Source: Levilactobacillus angrenensis (GTDB lineage Bacteria; Bacillota; Bacilli; Lactobacillales; Lactobacillaceae). Taken from it: DNA of 64,000 bases. The number at the start of each line of letters is the position of its first letter. The stretch's first letter is position 1. Positions 7,800 through 15,680 of this stretch are shown piece by piece. Made by a program: the position numbers and the translations under genes. The DNA lies in the NCBI RefSeq assembly GCF_003946085.1, contig NZ_RHOB01000005.1, forward strand, positions 57,716 through 121,715, read 5' to 3'. The notes beneath the pieces are model-generated. The model ran no database searches. It was not told the origin of the DNA and was given only the letters and a program-made list of their open reading frames with translations.

Positions 7800-8057
7800 C
7801 TGCTTTCTCTCCCTCACGTATCGCACGTTGGTCAGTTGCCAATTCCGATAAAGCCGAACATTACTTGATAATTGCGAGCGACGGTCCACAACGTTAACTT
7901 ACCGTCTGGCACCTCCGGATTTTCCTAAAAAAGCGATAGCCACGTCCAGCTGTTTATCATTAATACTAATAATAAGGGATTTATCCCCGAATACAAGTGA
8001 TATGCGAGTTTATTAAGGAACTCTAATTTGTCTAGTCCATTTTATCATCTTTATATA
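7800..8057. other. Gene-free region upstream of the Rgg-type regulator
   Basis: AT-rich DNA holding the regulator's promoter, which I cannot place with confidence. A short GGGAT-TT-ATCCC inverted repeat lies at about 7976-7987 and could be an operator. I checked for a short peptide gene that might encode a pheromone and found none with a good ribosome site and signal-like sequence. Confidence 0.4.
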
Positions 8058-8100
8058 AAAAGAATTATAAACGGTCATCTATGCCGGATATAATTCTTTT
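8058..8100 (-). terminator. AT-rich inverted repeat, probable terminator of the GDPD gene
   Basis: AAAAGAATTATA and TATAATTCTTTT are perfect 12-bp inverted repeats, 50 bp beyond the GDPD stop codon. On the minus strand the hairpin is followed by T residues. The low GC content makes it a weaker terminator, and an operator role is also possible. Confidence 0.5.
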
Positions 8101-8150
8101 AATAGTGATAATCATTCGTATTTAATCCATTAATTGGCTTGGCCGCCAAT

Positions 8151-9752
8151 CTATACACAGCTGAACACAAAGTTCTGCACGACGGCCCACCAATTTTCAC
8201 GCGGTGACTGGCGCATGACTTGTTGTAAGCGTGAGAGTTCGTTGGTAATCTCGCCATCCGCGCCCAGTGCCCACATGCGGGTCATGGCCGCCCGTGAATC
8301 CGGTGTCCAGACCCAAGCTGGTGCCCCGGCCTGATGTGCCGCTAAAATAAACTGCTGGCTGAGGGAGATTCGCTGAAACGAATAGAAATCAGCGGGCACG
8401 GCTGCCGGTGATACCCAATTAAAGGGGGTGATGTACCCCACGCGCAACCGCGGCGTCGTTGCCTTCAGCTGGGTCACCACCCGATAGTCCAATGAATGGA
8501 CCGCGGAACCCTCTCGTCGCAAACGGGGCCCGTACTGCCGGGCGAATCGCCGCACCGCATGCACGGAATCCTGCGGCGTCGTCTTGATTTCGACCAGGAG
8601 TGGTTGGTGCAGGCGCTCTGCCACGCGCAAGTAAGTCGGCCACCCTACCAAGCGGTCGTGATAGCCATTCTCGCGGACTGTCAGCCGTTCTAACTGAGCC
8701 AACGTCAACTGGTGAGGCGTTACGTTACGCTGGGCTAGGACGGCCAAATTTTCATCATGGAGGACGACCCACTGGCGGTCGCGCGTCTCGTGCAAGTCCA
8801 TTTCAACATAGGCTGGGTGATATTGGCTCACATGACGCAAGGCCCCCAGCGTATTTTGCACGCCAACCCCGTGATCCACGCCCCGATGACTGATAGCCAC
8901 CATCGGCGCAAACTGCGGCGCGCTGAATAATGCCTGGCTACTGACGCAACCACCGGCGATCACCAGCAAGCCGACCAGCCACCACCCCTGTCGCCGGGGT
9001 ACTGGTCGACTCACGGACGGCTGGCCACACCAACTCCAGACTAGCGTGATGGCCGCTAAAATGACCGCCACCACGAACCCCAGGAAAATCAAAAGGAGCG
9101 ACCCCGCCGCTAAGAGTTTTGCTGAAACGGCGGTCAAGCGGGCATCACCCCACCAGTTCAAGGCGACGAGACCTTCTGCTAGGCCCCACCAAACTGCCAG
9201 CAATCCAGCACTGACTAGCACTGTCGCAGCCATTTGCCGCCAGGTCCCGGGGTGCTGAATCTGTGGCGCCAACCGCCGAAAGACCCACGGCCCGCGCAAC
9301 ACACAAATGCCCGCTACCAGCACGTAAATGAGGGCCACGACCAAACCGACTGGTCGCCGGTGCAGGCCCACGTAATTGATGAAATCAGCCGGCAATGGAA
9401 GCCGGACTAACAGCCGACTACTAAGACCGCCCAATCCCAAGGGCAAGGCCAAAATTGTCAGGCCCAATTCGACTAGCACCCAAGTCCCCTTGTGGCGCCA
9501 AACCAGTTGCCAGCTTTGCCAGCCAGCGGGGCGGCGGCCAATCAGGGTCAATGCCAGGTGGGTCAGTTGCCAGGCGCTCAGCACCATGAGTCCCCCAATC
9601 AACACGACCAAATCAACGTGCCAACCAGGACGCTGACCCAGTAGCCGCAGACCCGCGAAGAGCAACACTGCTAGGCACCAGCCAAGCGCCAGACCGGGAG
9701 CCAAAATACCGGTTCGCCAGGCTTGCTTCAGTTGTCGTCCCCAAGATCGCAC
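8151..9752 (-). CDS. Glycerophosphodiester phosphodiesterase with N-terminal membrane domain
   Basis: Protein of 533 residues. Residues 1-270 are a membrane domain with about seven or eight helices, matching the glycerophosphodiesterase membrane domain. Residues about 285-520 are the GDPD catalytic barrel: ISHRG with the catalytic His, EMDLHETRD for the metal site, VVLHDENL with the second His, and LVEIKTT. It would hydrolyse glycerophosphodiesters, possibly released from lipids or teichoic acid at the membrane. The start is GTG 9752, supported by GGAGGAGAGG upstream. The end WWAVVQNFVFSCV is unusual for the family. It is transcribed alone. Confidence 0.88.
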   Translation of the reverse strand: MRSWGRQLKQAWRTGILAPGLALGWCLAVLLFAGLRLLGQRPGWHVDLVVLIGGLMVLSAWQLTHLALTLIGRRPAGWQSWQLVWRHKGTWVLVELGLTILALPLGLGGLSSRLLVRLPLPADFINYVGLHRRPVGLVVALIYVLVAGICVLRGPWVFRRLAPQIQHPGTWRQMAATVLVSAGLLAVWWGLAEGLVALNWWGDARLTAVSAKLLAAGSLLLIFLGFVVAVILAAITLVWSWCGQPSVSRPVPRRQGWWLVGLLVIAGGCVSSQALFSAPQFAPMVAISHRGVDHGVGVQNTLGALRHVSQYHPAYVEMDLHETRDRQWVVLHDENLAVLAQRNVTPHQLTLAQLERLTVRENGYHDRLVGWPTYLRVAERLHQPLLVEIKTTPQDSVHAVRRFARQYGPRLRREGSAVHSLDYRVVTQLKATTPRLRVGYITPFNWVSPAAVPADFYSFQRISLSQQFILAAHQAGAPAWVWTPDSRAAMTRMWALGADGEITNELSRLQQVMRQSPRENWWAVVQNFVFSCV

Positions 9753-9880
9753 TTGCCTCTCCTCCTCTACGCTGTTAAAGCTAAAAAATATTGTAAACGA
9801 TTAAACATCAGGTGACAGCGCCTTCTAGACAGGCAGCTGATGCCATTGGATAAACCAGTTATTAGTGACCACCGCCACTG

Positions 9881-10072
9881 TAGCCGTGAGTTCGCTAGAG
9901 ATGAGTTCAGCCGTGGGAGTTCCCTTAGTGGCAAGGTTCACGCCGCTTAGGGAACTGACAACTTGAAGACACGATTTTCGGCTTCAAGTTGAGGGTCGAG
10001 ACCGCCCTGTGGCTCGACCCGGCGCCCACCGCATTCCAACTCATCTCTAGCGAACGGTAAGGTGGCCAGCGC
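9881..10072 (-). repeat. Structured intergenic repeat R1, full copy B
   Basis: Read on the minus strand, the element starts GCGCTGGCCACCTTACC. It then has outer arm GTTCGCTAGAGATGAGTT (10038-10055), whose exact complement returns at 9890-9907. Inside are three hairpins: 9993-10020 (GGGTCGAG/CTCGACCC), 9959-9991 (CAACTTGAAG/CTTCAAGTTG) and 9918-9956 (AGTTCCCTAAG/CTAAGGGAACT). The conserved blocks GCGGTGGGC and CCCACGGCTG can pair as a short second helix inside the outer arm. There is no ORF. Two other full copies lie at 32291-32470 and 35306-35500, with different but equally complementary stems. Confidence 0.85.
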
Positions 10073-10105
10073 AACCCATGTGTCACTAAAACCAGTGATC
10101 AAAGA

Positions 10106-10143
10106 AAAAGCCGGCCGGAACGTTTCCGCTCCTGACCGGCTTT
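10106..10143 (-). terminator. Terminator of ddl
   Basis: AAAGCCGG and CCGGCTTT pair around a GC-rich inner stem, followed on the minus strand by T residues, six bases after the ddl stop codon. Confidence 0.8.
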
Positions 10144-10148
10144 GACCT

Positions 10149-11303
10149 TTATTGTTTAGGCTTGTAAGTTGACGCTGCCGAGTGGTCATCCAATGGAATA
10201 AAGTCATAGGCCAGTTCGTCTTGGTACTTGAACTCGTCTAAGCCTAATTGGATCAACCGGTCAATCAGGTCAGCGTAATTGATGCCCGTTGCCTGCCACA
10301 GTTGTGGGTACAGGCTAATGTTGGTGAACCCTGGTAAGGTGTTGACTTCGCCCACGTAAGGCACACCATCCTTAGAGACCAGGTAATCGATTCGGGCCAT
10401 CCCCTTCAACCCTAAGGCTGCATAGGTTTGTAGCCCCATCTGGGTGATTTCCTTCGTCAGGTCAGCTGGTAAGTCAACTGGCACTTCAAAGGTCACCCCA
10501 CTGGCATCCACGAACTTGTTGTTGTAGTCGTAGAATACGTCAGAATCGGGCACCCGAATGGCGCCTAATTTAGAGGCGACCGGTTCTTCATTCCCCAAAA
10601 TGGAAATCTCGACTTCTTCTGGGCCGTCGATGGTCTGTTCCACCAGTACCTTGTAATCGTACCGGAAGGCGTCTTCAATCCCATCATTGTATTCCGCAGC
10701 GTTCCCCGCCTTGTGAATTCCCACTGATGAGCCTTGGTTAGCTGGCTTGATGAAGACGTTCGTGCCCAGTTTGGCCTGAACAGTGTCATAGTCAAACGCA
10801 TCCCGGTTTTCTGGCGTCAAGACCAGATACTTGGTGTTGCGAATGCCATGGGCCGTTAAGACCTGCTTCGTCATGTCCTTATCAAAGGCCACGGCCGATG
10901 CCAAGACGCCACTCCCCACGTAAGGCTTTTTCAACAAACGGAAAAGCCCTTGGATCGTACCGTCTTCACCCAGGTTACCATGAATAATCGGGAAGAAGAC
11001 ATCGATGTCCTTTGCTTGGGATAAATTCCAAATGGGTGCCAATGGGTTAGAAGCGTCTACTTTGGTTTGTTCCGCCGCCGCAACAGTCGCTTCATCTTCG
11101 CCATCAAAAACCCGGCGTGAAGCGGCATCACTCAGGACAAAACCGTCACGGGTCAGTAAGAATAAACTGACCTCGTAGCGGGACTTATCCATTGCATCGT
11201 AAATGTTGTGCGCTGAGCGTTTAGAAACGTCATGCTCAGAAGAATTTCCACCGAATAATAGACCTACGTGAATCTTCGTTTTCTTTTCCATGTTGTCACT
11301 CAT
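10149..11303 (-). CDS. ddl: D-alanine--D-alanine ligase, probable D-Ala-D-Lac type
   Basis: ATP-grasp ligase of 384 residues that makes the terminal dipeptide or depsipeptide of peptidoglycan precursors. Visible are the N-terminal LLFGGNSSEHDVSKRSA, HGNLGEDGTIQG, the ATP-grasp loop KPANQGSSVGIHK (186-198) and the C-terminal YVGEVNTLPGFTNISLYP. In the omega loop the sequence is NNKFVDASG: Phe264 stands where D-Ala-D-Ala ligases have Tyr. In Leuconostoc and vancomycin-resistant lactobacilli this Phe marks D-Ala-D-Lac synthesis. Two starts are possible: ATG 11303, and ATG 11291 with AGGATGAG upstream; the second is equally likely. Transcribed alone, with its own terminator. Confidence 0.93.
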   Translation of the reverse strand: MSDNMEKKTKIHVGLLFGGNSSEHDVSKRSAHNIYDAMDKSRYEVSLFLLTRDGFVLSDAASRRVFDGEDEATVAAAEQTKVDASNPLAPIWNLSQAKDIDVFFPIIHGNLGEDGTIQGLFRLLKKPYVGSGVLASAVAFDKDMTKQVLTAHGIRNTKYLVLTPENRDAFDYDTVQAKLGTNVFIKPANQGSSVGIHKAGNAAEYNDGIEDAFRYDYKVLVEQTIDGPEEVEISILGNEEPVASKLGAIRVPDSDVFYDYNNKFVDASGVTFEVPVDLPADLTKEITQMGLQTYAALGLKGMARIDYLVSKDGVPYVGEVNTLPGFTNISLYPQLWQATGINYADLIDRLIQLGLDEFKYQDELAYDFIPLDDHSAASTYKPKQ

Positions 11304-11366
11304 CCTATCGTATATATTTCGGTTAGCCTTCAGTATACCATTTCTCGAAAAAATTGAGAATAAAAA

Positions 11367-12341
11367 TCAACCTAAAAAATCGATAGTTGAGCTCAAATAG
11401 CCCTTGAGTGCGGCCGGCAAGTCTTGGCGTAACCGTAACGCGTCCAGGAGGCGCTTACGATTGAAGAACCGGTTCCACCCCGCAATGTTATCTGGCCGCC
11501 GCTTCAAGGCTACCTGTTGCCGCCAATTTTTCAAGATCAGCACCAGGAAATCCGCATACAGCCCACTCCGATTGGTGATTTCTGTCAGGTAATTGGCGAT
11601 GCGGTCGTTTTCGCCGTAGATCAGCGGCGTGTTCAACCGTTTCATCCGTTCCATCAGTGCCGTCATCAAGAAAAGCTTATCGGCTCGCGGCAATCGTAGA
11701 CTATTTGACAAAACGGCCAACAAATCCGCAATCGCGGTAAAGGCGTGCGCCCAGCCCGATTGGTTAACGAAGCCACGGGTATCCGTTTCCAAACACAGAT
11801 ACGTGGCGGCTAAAATCACGATTTGGTGGAGCTTGTCTTTGTCGACGTGTTCGATCATTTGGTCCAGAAAGTGCAAGACCACGCCCAGCATGGCCACGTG
11901 TCCGGCCCGGCCGAAGACAGCGTTGTTGGCTGGCTCCAAGATGTGGGCAAATAAGGCTTCTGGCTGGGACAACTGATCTAAGATAAACCGAATCTGCTGC
12001 GAATCTAAGGCATCCTGTTGGAAGGCGTCGTAGAACGTGAAGTTGATGCCCTGGTAGCGGAGCTTGGCATCAGTCGACGCCAAGTGTGCCAGTAACAATT
12101 TGATATTCTCCTGTGTCAACGTTACCGGTACCTGTTGGTCCAGTTGATGGCGAAAGTCAGCTAAGACGTCTTGGACCCCGTCTTGGTCGTCCGGGAGCGT
12201 CACGGTCGTGCGACGATGTCGTTTGATACCGTCCATAATTTGGCCCAAACGTCGCCCCAGGGACTGGTAAACTTCACCTTGTCTGACTTGTTCGCTAAGG
12301 ACTGCGACGTCACTTAACACCTTTTTGAGCTGTGCATCCAT
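11367..12341 (-). CDS. DUF2785 family protein
   Basis: Helical cytoplasmic protein of 324 residues matching DUF2785: LAHLASTDAKLRYQGINFTFYDA, then HILEPANNAVFGRAGHVAMLGVVL, LETDTRGFVNQSGWAHAFTAIADLL and the C-terminal IYGENDRIANYLTEI...LKNWRQQ. The family has no assigned function. Start ATG 12341 follows GGAGG at good spacing; the frame extends a little upstream without a better site. It begins 22 nt after the SPFH gene ends, so the pair is an operon. Confidence 0.8.
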   Translation of the reverse strand: MDAQLKKVLSDVAVLSEQVRQGEVYQSLGRRLGQIMDGIKRHRRTTVTLPDDQDGVQDVLADFRHQLDQQVPVTLTQENIKLLLAHLASTDAKLRYQGINFTFYDAFQQDALDSQQIRFILDQLSQPEALFAHILEPANNAVFGRAGHVAMLGVVLHFLDQMIEHVDKDKLHQIVILAATYLCLETDTRGFVNQSGWAHAFTAIADLLAVLSNSLRLPRADKLFLMTALMERMKRLNTPLIYGENDRIANYLTEITNRSGLYADFLVLILKNWRQQVALKRRPDNIAGWNRFFNRKRLLDALRLRQDLPAALKGYLSSTIDFLG

Positions 12342-12363
12342 CAAGAAACCTCCAGTATTTGTC

Positions 12364-13212
12364 TTACTCCGCAACCTTCCCGGTATTGATCACCGGTTGG
12401 GAGCCCCGTTCATTAATAATTGAAACCATCATGTTGTTAATTAATTGAATCTTTTGATTGTCAGATAAATTCAAACTCGTTTCCGCCGATAACCGTTCGA
12501 TGGCACCCTCGGTAATGGAGACCGCCCCTTCCACGATAATCTTCCGTGCGGATAAAATCGCTTGGGATTGTTGCCGCTGCAGCATGGCTGAGGCAATTTC
12601 GGTGGCGTAGGCCAAGTGGGTCAACCGCGTCTCAATGATCTCGACGCCGGCCACGTTCAGCCGTTCTTGTAATTCCTCGGTCAAATGGTTGGAGACCTCA
12701 GTCGGGTTACTCCGTAGGGTCAGTTCCTTACCATCCCCAAAGTTATCGTAAGCGTATTCCGAAGCCACGTGCCGGATGGCCGATTCACTTTGAATCTCCA
12801 CGAATTGCTCGTAGTCTTCGACGGCAAACAGTGCCTTACTGGTGTCGACCACCTTAAAGACGATGACGGCCGCAATTTCCACTGGGTTCCCTTGCAAATC
12901 GTTGACCTTCAAGATGGCACTGTTAAAGTTCCGCACCCGCAAGGAAACTGTTGACTTATTAGTCAATGGCACGGTCAAATACAACCCGGCTTCACGAATC
13001 GTCCCGATGTAACGGCCAAAGAAGGTCAGCACCTTGGATTGATTGGGGCTGATGATTGTCAAACTACTAGCAGCCAAGACTGCCAGGACCACCAAGATAC
13101 CACCAATCACGGGCGCTGTGGCAATACTTAGATAGATGCCCCCAGCCAACACCAGCAAAACCAAGACCAAGCCAAGATAACCATTAATGTGAAAGACATT
13201 CTTTTCGTTCAT
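12364..13212 (-). CDS. SPFH/Band 7 domain membrane protein
   Basis: Protein of 282 residues. Two adjacent N-terminal membrane helices (residues about 9-55) are followed by an SPFH/Band 7 domain: SPNQSKVLTFFGRYIGTIREAGLYLTVPL, then VEIAAVIVFKVVDT, a coiled-coil-prone region with RQQSQAILSARKIIVEGAVSI, and a short tail. SPFH proteins scaffold membrane microdomains and often hold proteases or cell-envelope complexes; no partner can be named here apart from the cotranscribed DUF2785 gene. Start ATG 13212 follows GGAGGAG. Confidence 0.85.
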   Translation of the reverse strand: MNEKNVFHINGYLGLVLVLLVLAGGIYLSIATAPVIGGILVVLAVLAASSLTIISPNQSKVLTFFGRYIGTIREAGLYLTVPLTNKSTVSLRVRNFNSAILKVNDLQGNPVEIAAVIVFKVVDTSKALFAVEDYEQFVEIQSESAIRHVASEYAYDNFGDGKELTLRSNPTEVSNHLTEELQERLNVAGVEIIETRLTHLAYATEIASAMLQRQQSQAILSARKIIVEGAVSITEGAIERLSAETSLNLSDNQKIQLINNMMVSIINERGSQPVINTGKVAE

Positions 13213-13327
13213 GCGGGTCTCCTCCAATTGCTTTGATACTCCCATTATACCCGACTACGGCGGAAAACCCCAAAGAAGCGCCAGAAATGACTGAGTCGTT
13301 ACGCTATTTCCAGCTACCTCGTTCATC

Positions 13328-13390
13328 CTGGCCGCCTTACCGTCCGCTAACTATGAGTTGGAACGCAGTGGGCGGACGGTAGGCGGCCAG
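13328..13390 (+). repeat. R1 deletion derivative with terminal inverted repeats
   Basis: A 63-nt version of R1. It begins CTGGCCGCCTTACCGTCCGC and keeps the outer-arm start and the GGAACGCAGTGGGC block, then jumps to GCGGACGGTAGGCGGCCAG, the near-perfect inverse of its first 20 bases (one bulged base). The three inner hairpins are absent. This looks like a miniature element bounded by terminal inverted repeats, and it would form a very stable hairpin. Confidence 0.75.
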
Positions 13391-13445
13391 CTAAGACCAT
13401 TGTATCTGTGCTGAGCAAACGGCCCAAAGCTATAAAACGCAACAA

Positions 13446-13467
13446 GGCCGGGACAAATGCCCCGACC
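13446..13467 (-). terminator. Probable terminator of the lipoyl-domain gene
   Basis: GGCCGGGA and TCCCGGCC-like arms pair with one G-U, 20 bp beyond the stop codon; the T tract on the minus strand is interrupted (TTGTTGCGTTTT). Confidence 0.55.
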
Positions 13468-13488
13468 CTGTCGTGTAATGCCTGTTGA

Positions 13489-13791
13489 TTAGTCTTCTTG
13501 AACGTCGACAAACCAAGCAGCATCAGTATCGCTACCGTTTAAAGCGTCGAAATCGTTACCTAAAGCTGGGTTAACCGCCGTAACCTTACCGGAAACGGGG
13601 CTAGGAATGTCAGAAACCGCCTTGTCAGCTTCAACGCTCAACAGGTTTTCACCCTTCTTCACGTCATCGCCGACAGCTGGTAACTTAGCAAACTTGATGG
13701 TCCCTAATTCGTCTTGGCCTTCTGTGGTCAAACCGATTCGCGTACCGTCGTTAACACCTTTGGTCCAGAAATACTTTACCATTTCACTCAT
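13489..13791 (-). CDS. Short glycine cleavage H-like lipoyl-domain protein
   Basis: Protein of 100 residues with a GcvH-type lipoyl domain: FWTKGVNDGTRIGLTTEGQDELGTIKFAKLP, then LLSVEADKAVSDIPSPVSGKVTAVN, in which the Lys of DKAVSD (about residue 57) is the expected lipoylation site. GcvH proteins are about 125-130 residues, so this one is short. No other glycine cleavage gene is near. It starts 16 nt after rodA and is probably cotranscribed. GcvH-like proteins can also be lipoyl-relay carriers, a role I infer only as an option. Confidence 0.78.
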   Translation of the reverse strand: MSEMVKYFWTKGVNDGTRIGLTTEGQDELGTIKFAKLPAVGDDVKKGENLLSVEADKAVSDIPSPVSGKVTAVNPALGNDFDALNGSDTDAAWFVDVQED

Positions 13792-13807
13792 GCTAAATAA
13801 TCTCCTT

Positions 13808-15013
13808 CTACTTAAACGATTCGTTACGACTAAACATGTAACTCTTATAATGATACCGCATTGACATGATTAAGCCAATACCTATCAGGTTCCCAATCAA
13901 CGCGGAACCCCCTTGACTAACAAACGGCAACGGAATCCCGGTCAATGGCAAGAGCCCAATACTCATCCCAATGTTTTCAAACACGTGGAACAAGATCATC
14001 ATGATGACCCCGGTCGAGATGTAAGCGTAGAACACATTTTTCGTGTCGAACGTGACCCGAATCATTTGATAGATCAATAAGAAGTACAGGAAAATCAGCA
14101 CACAGCCGCCGATGAAGCCGAAGTTTTCACCAATGACGGAGAAAATCATATCGGATTCACGCACGGGTACGTAGACGTGTGACACGTTAAAGCCGGTCCC
14201 AAAGATGCCACCGGACCCGATGGCTTTCATACTTTGCCACAACTGATACCCGGTGTCTGACGTATCTTGGGACGGGTGTAGCCAGGTGTCGACCCGGGAG
14301 AATTGGTAGGCCTGAAACCCGACCTTTTCCAAAATCTTCCGGCCGGCATCGGTCGTAACCAGCGCTAACGCCGTCCCCCCGACTACCGCAATCGCACTAA
14401 AGGCGGGCGCAATGATCTTCCAAGTGATTCCGGAGACCAAGATGACGCCACCCACGATGGCAAAGAACACCAGCATGGTCCCGAAGTCATTTTGTAGCTT
14501 CAATAACAAGGCGACTGGTAACGTCCACAGAATCAATTTGCCAATCAAGACCCAGTCGGTTCGGACGGTGTGAATCGGATTCGCATTGTTGTGCTCAGTC
14601 ACGACCCGCGCCAACATCAAGATGAAGGCGGGCTTCATAACTTCAGACGGTTGAAAGGTCAAGCTCCCAATCGCAAACCAACTCCGCGCCCCCGTATTGA
14701 CGTAGTACGCCCGACTGTAGAAAATCAAAACAGCCGCTAGCAGGAAAATCCCTAAACCATACAGCAGCGGAGCCACCTTCCACAGTTGCTCTGAATCAAA
14801 TTGCATGATGATGATAATGGCGACGGTCCCAATGACGTACCATGCCAATTGGGAGACCACGGCCGACGTAATGCTCGTGGCACTACTATCGTGGGTCGCC
14901 GCCACATAGATCGACGCAAGGCCAATCAACGCCAACATGAGGACACAGAAGATGATTCCCCAGTCGATTCGTGATTCCGTCTCGCCTCGCCGTTCAGTCG
15001 CATTCTTTGCCAC
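13808..15013 (-). CDS. rodA: SEDS peptidoglycan polymerase RodA
   Basis: Membrane protein of 401 residues with about ten helices, the FtsW/RodA/SpoVE (SEDS) family, which polymerises lipid II during cell elongation together with a class B penicillin-binding protein. Diagnostic parts are GARSWFAIGSLTFQPSEVMKPAFIL, LQNDFGTMLVF, GTGFNVSHVYVPVRESDMIFSVIGENFGFIG, and LPLTGIPLPFVSQGGSALIGN near the C-terminus. Neighbouring mreB, murA and yidD agree with RodA rather than FtsW. Start ATG 15013 has AAGGAG upstream. Confidence 0.92.
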   Translation of the reverse strand: MAKNATERRGETESRIDWGIIFCVLMLALIGLASIYVAATHDSSATSITSAVVSQLAWYVIGTVAIIIIMQFDSEQLWKVAPLLYGLGIFLLAAVLIFYSRAYYVNTGARSWFAIGSLTFQPSEVMKPAFILMLARVVTEHNNANPIHTVRTDWVLIGKLILWTLPVALLLKLQNDFGTMLVFFAIVGGVILVSGITWKIIAPAFSAIAVVGGTALALVTTDAGRKILEKVGFQAYQFSRVDTWLHPSQDTSDTGYQLWQSMKAIGSGGIFGTGFNVSHVYVPVRESDMIFSVIGENFGFIGGCVLIFLYFLLIYQMIRVTFDTKNVFYAYISTGVIMMILFHVFENIGMSIGLLPLTGIPLPFVSQGGSALIGNLIGIGLIMSMRYHYKSYMFSRNESFK

Positions 15014-15061
15014 AATGATTGCTCCTTAATTCAAACTAAAATTTGTTCTAAGCCTAGTATA

Positions 15062-15094
15062 AAGGCCGAAGTGAAATTCGACGTTTCGCTCCGG
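15062..15094 (-). terminator. Terminator after the DUF2969 gene
   Basis: GGCCGGAG and CTTCGGCC pair, followed by TTTATA on the minus strand. The same T-rich end contains TATACT, so the rodA promoter may overlap it. Confidence 0.6.
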
Positions 15095-15113
15095 CCAACT
15101 TTACTAAAATTTA

Positions 15114-15338
15114 TTAACCGCGATGCAGGTGGTAGTCCTTTAACAGGAGTTCGACCCCTTCGTCGACGGTCTTGACGCGGTACACATCCCCGTCGTTCAA
15201 TTGTGCTTCTAACCGGTCTTCTACCGGGGTGACCGTCCCAATGGTTTCGTCACCGATCTTGAGCACGGACATCGTGCCGCCGTCTGGGAGCTTTTGCTCG
15301 TCAATGGTTACTTGTACAGATTTTTCTCGTTTGCTCAT
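15114..15338 (-). CDS. DUF2969 family protein
   Basis: Acidic protein of 74 residues matching the DUF2969 family of lactobacilli and relatives: SVQVTIDEQKLPDGGTMSVLKIGDETIGTVTPVEDRL and a C-terminal VDEGVELLLKDYHLHRG. Function unknown. It begins 12 nt after yidD, with AGGAGAG before its ATG, and is cotranscribed with it; the position beside rodA and mreB is conserved in lactobacilli. Confidence 0.8.
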   Translation of the reverse strand: MSKREKSVQVTIDEQKLPDGGTMSVLKIGDETIGTVTPVEDRLEAQLNDGDVYRVKTVDEGVELLLKDYHLHRG

Positions 15339-15350
15339 GCCAACTCTCCT

Positions 15351-15644
15351 TTATTTGTTGGGAGTCTCTTCGTCTAAGTTCATCGCCTGTCGATAGGCTT
15401 TTTCTGCTGCCACGTTTCGTCGCAAGGTAAAGTGATCCGGAACTGGATCGACCCCACCGTGGACAAATGGCTGACAGCGCAAGATTCGGGCGATTCCCAT
15501 GAGACCACCCTTGATTGCGCCGTGCTTCGCCAAGGCCTGTAGCATGTAATTGGAACAGGTCGGATAGTACCGGCAAGTAGGCGGAAATAGCGGTGAAATC
15601 CACCGCTGATACCCGCGCACTAACCAGGTCAACAGCTGCCGCAT
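15351..15644 (-). CDS. yidD: Membrane protein insertion efficiency factor YidD
   Basis: Small amphipathic protein of 97 residues. The YidD core is clear: [35 protein letters not shown] with the three conserved Cys, then [29 protein letters not shown]. YidD assists YidC and Sec in inserting membrane proteins. A second reading frame over the same DNA also looks open but lacks the conserved pattern. The gene follows mreB by 36 nt. Confidence 0.93.
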   Translation of the reverse strand: MRQLLTWLVRGYQRWISPLFPPTCRYYPTCSNYMLQALAKHGAIKGGLMGIARILRCQPFVHGGVDPVPDHFTLRRNVAAEKAYRQAMNLDEETPNK

Positions 15645-15680
15645 CGTCAGACCTCCCTTTGAATGAACCGTCTCAAACCT

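Noticed and set aside
9881-10072. Treating R1 as a group of ordinary terminators
   Set aside because: The hairpins lack T tracts, occur in both orientations relative to genes, and are joined by long conserved blocks and an outer helix.
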